A stretch of DNA of 5,575 nucleotides, taken from contig JALOTR010000233.1 in assembly GCA_025457805.1 (NCBI GenBank), forward strand, positions 1 to 5,575. Reading direction: 5' to 3'. The DNA comes from Akkermansiaceae bacterium. Its GTDB lineage: Bacteria; Verrucomicrobiota; Verrucomicrobiia; Verrucomicrobiales; Akkermansiaceae. Made by a program: the position numbers and the translations under genes. The first letter of the stretch is position 1. Each line of letters begins with the position of its first letter. This document shows, in pieces, positions 1 to 5,575 of the stretch. The notes below the pieces were generated by a model, which was not told where the DNA came from, ran no database searches, and saw only the letters and a program-made list of their open reading frames with translations.

Positions 1-44
1 GAAGCATAGCTCCGGGGCGGCGGAATGAATTCCGCGCTCCAGTT
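1..44. repeat. Palindromic intergenic repeat, copy 1 (truncated by window edge)
   Basis: Positions 1-41 match 300-339 of the second copy apart from one A/G change, one further substitution and one single-base indel. The match covers the central loop segment (GAAGCATRGCTCCG) as well as the right arm. The right arm, 20-44, is the exact reverse complement of 272-296 over 25 nt. Inside it GCGGAAT-GA-ATTCCGC is a smaller palindrome with a GAATTC core. The matching left arm is expected just upstream of the window. Because loop and arm are both shared, this looks like a dispersed repeat unit and not a chance hairpin. Confidence 0.8.
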
Positions 45-61
45 GGAGATATTTCTGATGC

Positions 62-94
62 TTGACCGGCTTATATTGGAATTGCAATTTTAGG
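62..94 (+). promoter_or_regulatory. AT-rich leader with 10-bp palindrome upstream of the small frame
   Basis: The sequence before the 96-257 frame is AT-rich compared with the rest of the window. It contains TTGACC (62-67), close to a sigma-70 -35 box. CAATTT (85-90) lies 17 bp further on and is a weak -10. A perfect palindrome, AATTGCAATT, covers 80-89 and could be an operator. There is no Shine-Dalgarno motif; only TAGG sits directly before the ATG. This is a tentative promoter or operator call from sequence alone. Confidence 0.2.
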
Positions 95-95
95 C

Positions 96-257
96 ATGGA
101 GGCATTCCACCCAATTCTGCTGCTGTTGATCATAGGATCCGTGGTGTGGCTGGGGATCGATTTTTTCTCGGTCGGTTACAGACTCGTGAGAGAACTGCGG
201 GAATGGTTGCGAGGCAGGCGAAAGGGTAGTGTGGATGATGATCGTGATAGTGGCTGA
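96..257 (+). CDS. Possible 53-aa single-helix membrane protein (hypothetical)
   Basis: This short frame runs from ATG at 96 to TGA at 255-257. It is the only ATG in frame after an upstream stop at 63-65. The product has a hydrophobic stretch at about residues 6-26 (ILLLLIIGSVVWLGIDFF region). A basic amphipathic segment follows (about 29-43, many Arg), then an acidic tail (DDDRDS). This fits one inner-membrane helix with a cytoplasmic charged tail. I do not recognise a family. It sits between two palindromic repeats and is convergent with ribD. Against it: no Shine-Dalgarno motif, two AGA codons and an ATA codon unlike the neighbouring genes, and a third-position GC of only about 58%. The clear hydrophobic-then-charged pattern argues for a real peptide, but a chance frame in intergenic DNA is possible. 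Confidence 0.4.
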   Translation: MEAFHPILLLLIIGSVVWLGIDFFSVGYRLVRELREWLRGRRKGSVDDDRDSG

Positions 258-271
258 ATCGATTTGCTTTG

Positions 272-339
272 AACTGGAGCGCGGAATTCATTCCGCAGCG
301 AAGCATGGCTCCGCGCGGCGGAATGAATTCCGCGCTCCA
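272..339. repeat. Palindromic intergenic repeat, copy 2 (complete hairpin unit)
   Basis: Perfect 22-nt arms at 275-296 and 318-339 flank a 21-nt loop (297-317). Each arm holds its own small palindrome, GCGGAATTCATTCCGC or its complement, so the unit can fold either as one long hairpin or as two small ones. The unit lies between the convergent ends of the small frame (stop at 257) and ribD (stop at 348-350). It could therefore act as a bidirectional terminator or an mRNA 3'-end stabiliser, as described for REP-type elements. Neither side has a T-run, so it is not a classic intrinsic terminator. The left arm extends to 272 when matched to copy 1, while the right flank has diverged after 339. 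Confidence 0.85.
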
Positions 340-347
340 ATTTGCAT

Positions 348-1379
348 CTACGCTCTTTTGATGAGGGCGGTGAGGCGGAGGTCGTTGCCGAGTTGCAAGA
401 ACTGGATTTCCTCAAGGTGGATGGATTGCGGGAGGCCGTTTCCTGCGAGGGCGGCGGTGGGGCCGGCGGTGAGGAGGGGGGCGTAGTAGATGGCGACTTC
501 ATCGATGAGGCCGGCCTCAAACAGGGCTGCGGAAAAGATGCCGCCGGCTTCGGTCATGGCGCTGAGGATGCCTTGTTCTTTCACAAGGGCGCGGAGTGTG
601 CTTTCGATATCATGTCTCGGACGCAGCAGGGTGCGCTCGCTTCCGGGATCCGCGAAGATGGCGGAGTCCGTAGGCAAGGTGTCCGGCTGATCGGTGAAAA
701 CGACGCGCCAAGGTTGTTGGCGGCCATCTAACAATTCGGGAACGCGGATGGTGAGGGCGGGATTGTCGCGGCGGACGGTGGCACCGCTGGTCAGGATGGC
801 ATCGACGCTGGCGCGGAGTTTCTGGACATCGGTTCGCGCGGCTTCACCCGTAAGCCACTGGCCTTCGCCGGGCGGGCGGGTGATGCGGCCATCGAGGCTC
901 ATGGCGGTTTTCCAAATGACCCATGGCAGCCCGGTCTCGCGGACTTTGAAAAAGGGGCGCAGGATTTTCTCCGCTTCCTCGCGGCAGGTACCATGGCTGA
1001 CAGTGATGTTATTTTCTGTTAGGATGGCATCGGCCCGACCTGCGTGGTCCGGATTGCGATCCACGGTGGCATAGACGACGCGGCGGATGCCGGCATCGAT
1101 GATGCCCTGGGTGCAGGGCGGGGTGCGGCCATGGGTGGAGCAGGGTTCGAGCGTGACATAGATGGTGGAACCCTTCAGCGCGTCCGCACCATGATTCCGG
1201 ACGGCATCGGCGATGGCTTCGCGTTCGGCGTGCGGCTGGCCTGCGGCGCGGTGCCAGCCTTTTCCCGACAAGATATCATTTTGCACAATGACCGCTCCGA
1301 CCGGCGGGTTGGGAGCGGTTTTGCCAATGCCATTGCGGGCCTCAGCGAGGGCGAGGCGCATCCAGTGGTGATCATTCAT
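348..1379 (-). CDS. ribD: Bifunctional riboflavin biosynthesis deaminase/reductase RibD
   Basis: This 343-aa cytoplasmic enzyme catalyses steps two and three of riboflavin synthesis: deamination of the diaminohydroxypyrimidine phosphoribosyl product of GTP cyclohydrolase II, then NADPH-dependent reduction of the ribosyl side chain. The N-terminal deaminase domain (about 1-145) shows NPPVGAV, the zinc/catalytic HAE (His50, Glu52) and PCSTHGRTPPC (Cys80, Cys89). The reductase domain (about 153-343) shows KTAMSLDGRI (157-166), the WLTG-AR block (175-182), GATVRRDNPALT (199-210) and EAGG (277-280). The last is usually EGG-like, a mild deviation. The length is normal for the family and both halves look intact. 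The ATG overlaps the TGA of the channel gene (ATGA, 1376-1379), so translational coupling is likely; the upstream bases are pyrimidine-rich with no Shine-Dalgarno motif. No FMN riboswitch can lie directly upstream, because that DNA codes for the channel. It is the last gene of the unit, and a palindromic repeat begins 8 nt beyond its stop. Confidence 0.96.
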   Translation of the reverse strand: MNDHHWMRLALAEARNGIGKTAPNPPVGAVIVQNDILSGKGWHRAAGQPHAEREAIADAVRNHGADALKGSTIYVTLEPCSTHGRTPPCTQGIIDAGIRRVVYATVDRNPDHAGRADAILTENNITVSHGTCREEAEKILRPFFKVRETGLPWVIWKTAMSLDGRITRPPGEGQWLTGEAARTDVQKLRASVDAILTSGATVRRDNPALTIRVPELLDGRQQPWRVVFTDQPDTLPTDSAIFADPGSERTLLRPRHDIESTLRALVKEQGILSAMTEAGGIFSAALFEAGLIDEVAIYYAPLLTAGPTAALAGNGLPQSIHLEEIQFLQLGNDLRLTALIKRA

Positions 1380-3781
1380 GGCGGGGGAGGGGTGTCCGCC
1401 GCGGTCATCTGGACAAGAATGGGATGATCGGTGGTGAGGTGCATGTCGCGCTGCGGATAAGGCACGCCGATGGCGGCCTCGGTGAAGCGCTTCTCGATCA
1501 TCAGGCGCAGATCGCTGGCGACAACCATGGCATTGGTGCCGCCGCCCATTTCGACCCAGAAGTAGAGATCGAAGAGCAGTGCATTGTCGCCAAAGTCCTG
1601 GAATACCGCAAAGGGAGCGGGGGTTTTGCAGATGAGTCCATGGCGGCTTGCGCAGTCGGTTAGAATTTCCATCACCGTCTGGGGCGTGGTGCCATAGGCA
1701 ACGCCGACGCGCAGGCTGCGGCGGACTTTGTCGCTGGAGAGCGTCCAGTTGGTGACGCGGTTTTCGAGGAAGGCGGAGTTGGGAATCATCGTCTCCACAT
1801 CATCGGCACCTCGGATGACGGAGGAGCGGGTATTGACTTCCACGACGGTGCCGACGATGCCATCGACATCGAGGATATCGCCGACGCGGACTTTGCGTTC
1901 TGCGAGCACGATGAGGCCGGAGATGAAATTCTTGATGAGTGTCTGGGTGCCGAAGCCGATGCCGATGGCGAGCGCGCCACCGAAGAAGGCAAACACGGTG
2001 AGTGGGATCTTGAGGAAGGAGAGTGTGCCGATGACGAGGAAAACGCCGACCGCAATCATGAGCCAGTTCCGCAAGGTGCGGGCCTGGGCTTCCGCGATGT
2101 GGCCGCGGGTGACGATGGTGCGCTGGATGCGGTTGGCGATGCGCGAGGCGATCCAGTAGCCGATCACAAAGAACAGGATGGCGCGCAACAGCATGCCGAG
2201 AGTGACGGGGATCTTGCCGCTGATGGTCTGGCCATCGACCTCGATCTTGTCCTCGAAGGACATTACTTCGAAAGACCATATCTTGCGGATGTTGGTCCAT
2301 GCATTGGAGGTGAAGGTGGCAACGCGTTGATAGAGGGAGATATCAGAATCCTTGGGAGTGAAATCCGCGATCCAGCGGCGGATGAGCTTGCGGTGCTTGG
2401 TGACGGCTTGGGAGGAACGCTGATAGGCGGAAAGCATCTCGCTGCGCGAGGCGCGTTGTTCATTGAGCAGGGCGAATCGCGGATCTTCGGCGGTGATCGA
2501 GGCGGCGCGGGACTCGATGTTGCTGAGATCCGCACCGATGGTGGTCATTTCGTTTTCCACCACATTGAGCCAGGCGCGGAGGCGGTCGGAAATGGTATCG
2601 AGCGATTCCAGCGCTTTTTTGCGTTCGGCGATGTCCTGCGATTTGAAAAGCAGGGCGCGGTCCTGATAGGTTTTCCAGACGATGGTTTCCAGTTGGACGA
2701 GGCTTTCGAGATTCTCGCTGATCGATTGGAGTGACTCGATGCGGCCATCGGCGACTTCGAGGCGGAACTTCGCGAGTTCGTCTTCCGCAGAGGCTTCGGC
2801 GTTTTCGGGATCGGGTGCCTCGGCGCTTTTGGCCTTGAGTGCATCGAGCGCGGACTGCGCCTGGGTCTTGGTGGCGAGTGCGGACTTGAGGCGTTGGGAA
2901 ACCGCGGTGATTTCCTTCTCAATAGCGGCTTTGCGCTCTTGGGTGATCTTTTCAATTTTCGTCAGGTCCTCATCGCTGAGTTGCGAAGTGGGGGCGGCGA
3001 TGCGGATCTTTTTTTCGACGAGCAGGAGTTCTGCTTTGGCGGCGGCGATGCGTTCCTTGAAGGCCTCCGAGTTTGCCTGAAGGAAGCCGGCGCGGGCGAC
3101 GAGGACGCGGGATTGGCTGCGTGCTGCTTCGAGGCGCCACTTGGCCGCATCCACCACGGCGGGTGCGGCATTCTGAACGGCCACGATGCCTGCGCTGACG
3201 GCTTCCTCGGCGGTTTTGGTTTCGGCGAGGGTGGTGGAGAGGAGTCGCTCGAAATTTGCGAGCGAGGCTTCATTGGACGAGAGCTTGGCCTTGATGGCGT
3301 CCCGCTCGTTGAGCAGGTCATCCACCATGAGGATGGAATAGGGAGGACTCTCCTTGAAGCCAGCCCACGCCGTTTCATTGGACCGCGCGGTCTCGGCAGC
3401 GGTGCGCGCATCCGCGAGCATGCTGAAGTTTTTCAGCCAACTGCTGGTGATGAGAATGATCTGCTCGAGATCGCGGCGGCGGTCCTCCGCTTCGGCGGGA
3501 GTTATGCCTTCGGGCAGGGCGAGAGTGGCTCCCTGGGCTTCGATCCGCGCGACTTGATCGCGGGCTTCCTGACGCCAGAGTTCGATGCGTTTTTTGACAT
3601 CCTCGACATTTTCCGGCGCGGCCGGCTTGCTGGCGTCCGTGGATTCCAGCGCCTTTTTGAGCGAGGGAATCTGGGCGTGGGCAGTGAGCGGGATGAAACA
3701 AACCAGCGCCGCGATGACAAGAAGGCAGCCCGCAGAGCAGCGGCTGGAAAAGGAAATGGCTTTTTTGTTAGAACAACTCAT
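1376..3781 (-). CDS. MscS-family mechanosensitive channel with large periplasmic coiled-coil domain
   Basis: This 801-aa protein is probably an inner-membrane channel opened by membrane tension during hypo-osmotic shock. A signal peptide (about 1-36, cleavage after AHA) precedes a periplasmic region of roughly 480 residues. That region is rich in Ala, Glu, Lys and Arg with long heptad-like helices (about 60-460). Three hydrophobic segments follow, at about 527-547, 570-590 and 592-625. The last is the pore helix, with the MscS hallmark GGALAIGIGFGTQTLIKNF (601-619) and then LAERKVRVGD. The cytoplasmic beta and alpha/beta domains run to about 780 and end in the conserved PYPQRDMH (774-781). 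Three helices after an exported N-terminus give N-out/C-in, as in E. coli MscS. The periplasmic domain recalls MscK/MscM, but the extra membrane helices of those proteins are absent. The frame is open for 48 more codons upstream (to 3925), but those overlap the rhodanese gene and lack a signal peptide, so ATG 3781 is chosen. It starts 11 nt after the rhodanese stop. Confidence 0.92.
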   Translation of the reverse strand: MSCSNKKAISFSSRCSAGCLLVIAALVCFIPLTAHAQIPSLKKALESTDASKPAAPENVEDVKKRIELWRQEARDQVARIEAQGATLALPEGITPAEAEDRRRDLEQIILITSSWLKNFSMLADARTAAETARSNETAWAGFKESPPYSILMVDDLLNERDAIKAKLSSNEASLANFERLLSTTLAETKTAEEAVSAGIVAVQNAAPAVVDAAKWRLEAARSQSRVLVARAGFLQANSEAFKERIAAAKAELLLVEKKIRIAAPTSQLSDEDLTKIEKITQERKAAIEKEITAVSQRLKSALATKTQAQSALDALKAKSAEAPDPENAEASAEDELAKFRLEVADGRIESLQSISENLESLVQLETIVWKTYQDRALLFKSQDIAERKKALESLDTISDRLRAWLNVVENEMTTIGADLSNIESRAASITAEDPRFALLNEQRASRSEMLSAYQRSSQAVTKHRKLIRRWIADFTPKDSDISLYQRVATFTSNAWTNIRKIWSFEVMSFEDKIEVDGQTISGKIPVTLGMLLRAILFFVIGYWIASRIANRIQRTIVTRGHIAEAQARTLRNWLMIAVGVFLVIGTLSFLKIPLTVFAFFGGALAIGIGFGTQTLIKNFISGLIVLAERKVRVGDILDVDGIVGTVVEVNTRSSVIRGADDVETMIPNSAFLENRVTNWTLSSDKVRRSLRVGVAYGTTPQTVMEILTDCASRHGLICKTPAPFAVFQDFGDNALLFDLYFWVEMGGGTNAMVVASDLRLMIEKRFTEAAIGVPYPQRDMHLTTDHPILVQMTAADTPPPP

Positions 3782-3792
3782 GCAGGAAGGAT

Positions 3793-4185
3793 TCACCCGG
3801 GCTTGACGAGGGGTTTGCCGGACTCGGTCCAGAGCAGGATGCCACCTTCGAGGGTGCGGACATCGGTGAAGCCGAGTTTTACCAACTCCTCGGCGGCCTG
3901 GGCGCTGCGTCGGCCGCTGCGGCAATAGACGAGGACTGGCTTTTTCGGGTCGAGTTTCTGGCCGATGCGTTTGGCAAACTCCTTGTCCGGCCAGGAGACG
4001 CGCATGGCTTTATCGATATGGCCGGACTCGAATTCCTCGCGCGTCCGGACATCGAGGATCTGCACGGTGGGCTCGCTCTTGATCCATGACTCGGCCGCGA
4101 GCGGGCCGGCCACAACGGGCTTGGCGGCGCGGGCAGTGAAGGCCCCGGCAAGCGCGAAGGCGATGGCTGCTAATAGATTTTTCAT
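3793..4185 (-). CDS. Exported single-domain rhodanese (sulfurtransferase-like)
   Basis: This 130-aa protein has an N-terminal signal peptide (MKN, hydrophobic 4-17, likely cleavage after ARA at 20), so it probably acts in the periplasm. It has one rhodanese domain: ILDVRTREEFESGHI (43-57), the active loop CRSGRRS with nucleophile Cys88, and the closing LEGGILLW (112-119). The six-residue loop is typical of sulfur-transferring rhodaneses. Such domains move sulfane sulfur or serve as redox/sulfur carriers; the substrate cannot be told here. A GTG start at 4245 overlapping the rsgA stop would add 20 residues, including FPTFFPLAPSPHEADL. ATG 4185 is preferred because it puts the signal peptide at the terminus. 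The 56 nt after rsgA (4186-4241) show no hairpin with a T-run, so read-through is likely. It lies 11 nt before the channel gene. Confidence 0.9.
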   Translation of the reverse strand: MKNLLAAIAFALAGAFTARAAKPVVAGPLAAESWIKSEPTVQILDVRTREEFESGHIDKAMRVSWPDKEFAKRIGQKLDPKKPVLVYCRSGRRSAQAAEELVKLGFTDVRTLEGGILLWTESGKPLVKPG

Positions 4186-4241
4186 GGGGCGAAGATCGGC
4201 CTCGTGGGGTGATGGGGCAAGTGGGAAGAAAGTCGGAAATT

Positions 4242-5354
4242 TCACACATCGCCGCGTTCGTCGCGCTCGAGTTGGATGCGGTCGTTGAGGTTGCGGGCCT
4301 TGACGCGGCGGTTGCGCTTGGCCCAGCGCTCGACGGCCATCTGGCGTTTCTCGGCGCGTTTTTTGAGGGCGGCGATTTCGTTTTCGAGATTGAGGAAACT
4401 GACATGCCGGGCGGGATCGAGCGTGCCGGATTCCACGGCGGAGCGGATGGCGCAGCCGGCGTCATTGCGGTGGCTGCAATCGCTGTACTTGCAGGCGGCG
4501 GCGATGGCCTCGACGTCGGAGAAACTTTCGCGCAGTGTGGTCTCATCGGTCCACATCTGGATTTCGCGCATGCCGGGATTGTCGATGAGCAGGCCGCCGC
4601 CGGGGATGGGGACGAGTTCGCGCGAGGTGGTGGTATGGCGGCCCTTGCCGGTGGCTTCGTTGACCTCGCCGGTCCATTGCCATTCCTCGCCGTAGAGTTG
4701 GTTGACGAGGGTGGACTTGCCGACGCCGCTGGAGCCGACGATGCACATGGTGACGCCTTTTTTGAGGTATTTCTTGAGGGTTTTGAGTCCCTCGCCCTTC
4801 ACGGCGCTGGTGATGTGGACGGTGGCCCCGCTCCACAGCGCGGCGATTTCATCGGCGGCGTTCTGGTTTTGCTCCTTGGTGAAGAGGTCGGACTTGTTGA
4901 CCAGCACAATGGCCTTGGCACCGCTGCGCTCGATGAGCATGAAGTAGCGCTCCATGCGGCGGAGATTGAAATCCGGGCCCGCATCGGTGACCACGGCGAC
5001 GTAGTCGATATTCGCGCCGATGACCTGGGCCTGCGAGCTGTTTCCCGGCATTTTGCGGGAAAAACACGACTTGCGGGGCAGCGTGGCGCGGATGACCGAG
5101 TCGGTGTTTTCATCGCCGAGTTCCACCGCCACCCAATCGCCGACAGCGGGCAAATCCGCATCGCAGGCGGCGGCATGCCAGACGCGGCCGCAGAGGATGA
5201 CGTCGATTTCCTCGATGTCATCGCTACCGGCAAGGAAGGCGCCGAAGTTGATGGGCGACTCGCGGATCAGGCGTGCGGGGACCCAGCCTTTCGCGCGGTA
5301 GGGGGCGAAGGCGGTGGCGAATTCCGGCGTCCATCCGAGTTCCTTGAGGGTCAT
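4242..5354 (-). CDS. rsgA: Ribosome small-subunit-dependent GTPase RsgA
   Basis: This 370-aa cytoplasmic circularly permuted GTPase checks late maturation of the 30S subunit. An OB-fold region (about 50-100, with PAVGDWVAVE) precedes the GTPase domain. Motifs come in the permuted order: G4 NKSD (153-156), G5 TSA (182-184), G1 GSSGVGKST (207-215), G2-region GRHTTT (238-243) and G3 DNPG (258-261). The G3 second residue is Asn where Thr or Ser is common. The C-terminal zinc site is complete: Cys288, Cys293, His295, Cys301, with the same 5-2-6 spacing as E. coli RsgA. A basic, coiled tail (about 325-370) may contact rRNA. The opening LKELGW and the DFNLRRMERYF block (128-138) place it in the longer RsgA subfamily. 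The frame is open to 5552, but that extension runs antisense into the divergent Fur-family gene and has no family similarity, so ATG 5354 is chosen. It is the first gene of the minus-strand unit. Confidence 0.96.
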   Translation of the reverse strand: MTLKELGWTPEFATAFAPYRAKGWVPARLIRESPINFGAFLAGSDDIEEIDVILCGRVWHAAACDADLPAVGDWVAVELGDENTDSVIRATLPRKSCFSRKMPGNSSQAQVIGANIDYVAVVTDAGPDFNLRRMERYFMLIERSGAKAIVLVNKSDLFTKEQNQNAADEIAALWSGATVHITSAVKGEGLKTLKKYLKKGVTMCIVGSSGVGKSTLVNQLYGEEWQWTGEVNEATGKGRHTTTSRELVPIPGGGLLIDNPGMREIQMWTDETTLRESFSDVEAIAAACKYSDCSHRNDAGCAIRSAVESGTLDPARHVSFLNLENEIAALKKRAEKRQMAVERWAKRNRRVKARNLNDRIQLERDERGDV

Positions 5355-5441
5355 CCGGCGCGGAGAGTAGCGATTGGGGCGGCGCTGTCGATTCCCACCT
5401 TTCCGCTTCCCGTCGCGGGGTGAAATCCGTAACTTCCGCCC
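5355..5441. promoter_or_regulatory. Divergent intergenic region between rsgA and the Fur-family gene
   Basis: These 87 bp must hold the promoters for both directions. On the minus strand TCGACA (plus 5386-5391) and TACTCT (plus 5364-5369) are 16 bp apart. They are a weak sigma-70-like pair that would leave a very short leader for rsgA. On the plus strand no convincing -35/-10 pair is seen. A small perfect stem, CCCG-TCG-CGGG (5409-5419), lies upstream of the regulator start. No clear Fur-box palindrome was found. Neither start has a Shine-Dalgarno motif; CTTCCGCCC precedes the plus-strand ATG. Confidence 0.3.
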
Positions 5442-5575
5442 ATGGACGCAGGAATCCAGGAACGGCTCGATGATTTCATCCGGCGCAAGGGATTGCGGCG
5501 GACCGGGCAGCGCGACCTCATCATCAAGTCGGTGTTCTCGAAAGATGAACATTTTACCGCGGAGGAGCTCTTTGA
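5442..5575 (+). CDS. Fur-family metal/peroxide-responsive regulator, N-terminus only
   Basis: The first 44 codons of this gene are present and it runs off the right edge. The visible part starts MDAGIQERLDDFIRRKGLR, continues RTGQRDLIIKSVF (20-32) and ends HFTAEELF (37-44). This is the start of the Fur-type winged-helix DNA-binding domain: the G-L-R-x-T-x-Q-R turn, the following helix and the H-x-T/S-A-E-E/D-L block. Fur, Zur, PerR and related members share this segment. The metal sites that separate them lie further on, so the subtype cannot be assigned. The ATG at 5442 fits the usual distance to the first helix. It is transcribed away from rsgA. Members typically repress metal-uptake or oxidative-stress genes when metal-bound. 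Confidence 0.85.
   Translation, partial: MDAGIQERLDDFIRRKGLRRTGQRDLIIKSVFSKDEHFTAEELF

Noticed and set aside
275..339. Classic rho-independent terminator for ribD
   Set aside because: The stem is strong, but no T-run follows it on either strand and the loop is long. Termination remains possible but is not supported by the usual signature.
262..345. ATTTGC direct repeats (262-267 and 340-345) around palindrome copy 2 as a target-site duplication
   Set aside because: The right copy abuts the arm but the left one is 4-7 nt away from it. Six bases is short enough for chance, and copy 1 cannot be checked because its left side is outside the window.
1380..1440. FMN riboswitch upstream of ribD
   Set aside because: The sequence upstream is coding DNA for the channel's C-terminus and overlaps the ribD start, leaving no leader for a riboswitch.
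3782..3925. 48-codon N-terminal extension of the channel frame
   Set aside because: It overlaps the rhodanese catalytic region, is Arg/Pro-rich and would bury the signal peptide. The ATG at 3781 fits better.
2894..3928. 344-codon plus-strand open frame opposite the channel gene
   Set aside because: It lies antisense to the coiled-coil region of the MscS-type protein. Its low-complexity Gly/Phe/Glu-rich product has no family features.
4209..5423. 404-codon plus-strand open frame opposite rsgA
   Set aside because: It is antisense to a clear RsgA with all GTPase and zinc motifs. Its Gly/Ala/Asp-rich product has no recognisable domain and is explained by the codon bias of the real gene.
5355..5552. 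66-codon N-terminal extension of the rsgA frame
   Set aside because: It runs through the divergent intergenic gap and antisense to the Fur-family start, with no RsgA similarity.

Overview
The window is GC-rich bacterial DNA with a compact set of housekeeping and envelope genes. The gene set alone does not identify the organism. The lack of Shine-Dalgarno motifs, the signal-peptide-bearing MscS-type protein and an intergenic palindrome built on GCGGAATTCATTCCGC suggest a member of the Verrucomicrobiota (Verrucomicrobiales-like). That is an inference from general recollection, not something the window proves.

Layout: positions 1-347 are a non-housekeeping stretch. It holds two copies of a palindromic repeat (1-44, cut by the window edge, and 272-339, complete). 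Between them lies a 53-codon open frame (96-257, +) for a possible one-helix membrane protein. From 348 to 5354 four genes lie head to tail on the minus strand, in transcription order: rsgA (ribosome-assembly GTPase), an exported single-domain rhodanese, an MscS-family mechanosensitive channel with a large coiled-coil periplasmic domain, and ribD (riboflavin biosynthesis). The junctions are tight: 56 nt between rsgA and the rhodanese, 11 nt between the rhodanese and the channel, and a 4-nt ATGA overlap between the channel and ribD. A single transcription unit is likely. An 87-bp divergent gap (5355-5441) separates rsgA from the first 44 codons of a Fur-family regulator on the plus strand, which runs off the right edge.

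The four operon products do not form an obvious pathway: one acts on the 30S subunit, one makes a flavin precursor, and two act at or outside the inner membrane. No mobile element, CRISPR array, tRNA or rRNA is visible. The points most worth a second look are the palindromic repeats bracketing the small frame, the perfect 25-nt inverted match between them, and the pyrimidine-rich tracts, without any Shine-Dalgarno motif, before all five recognised gene starts.
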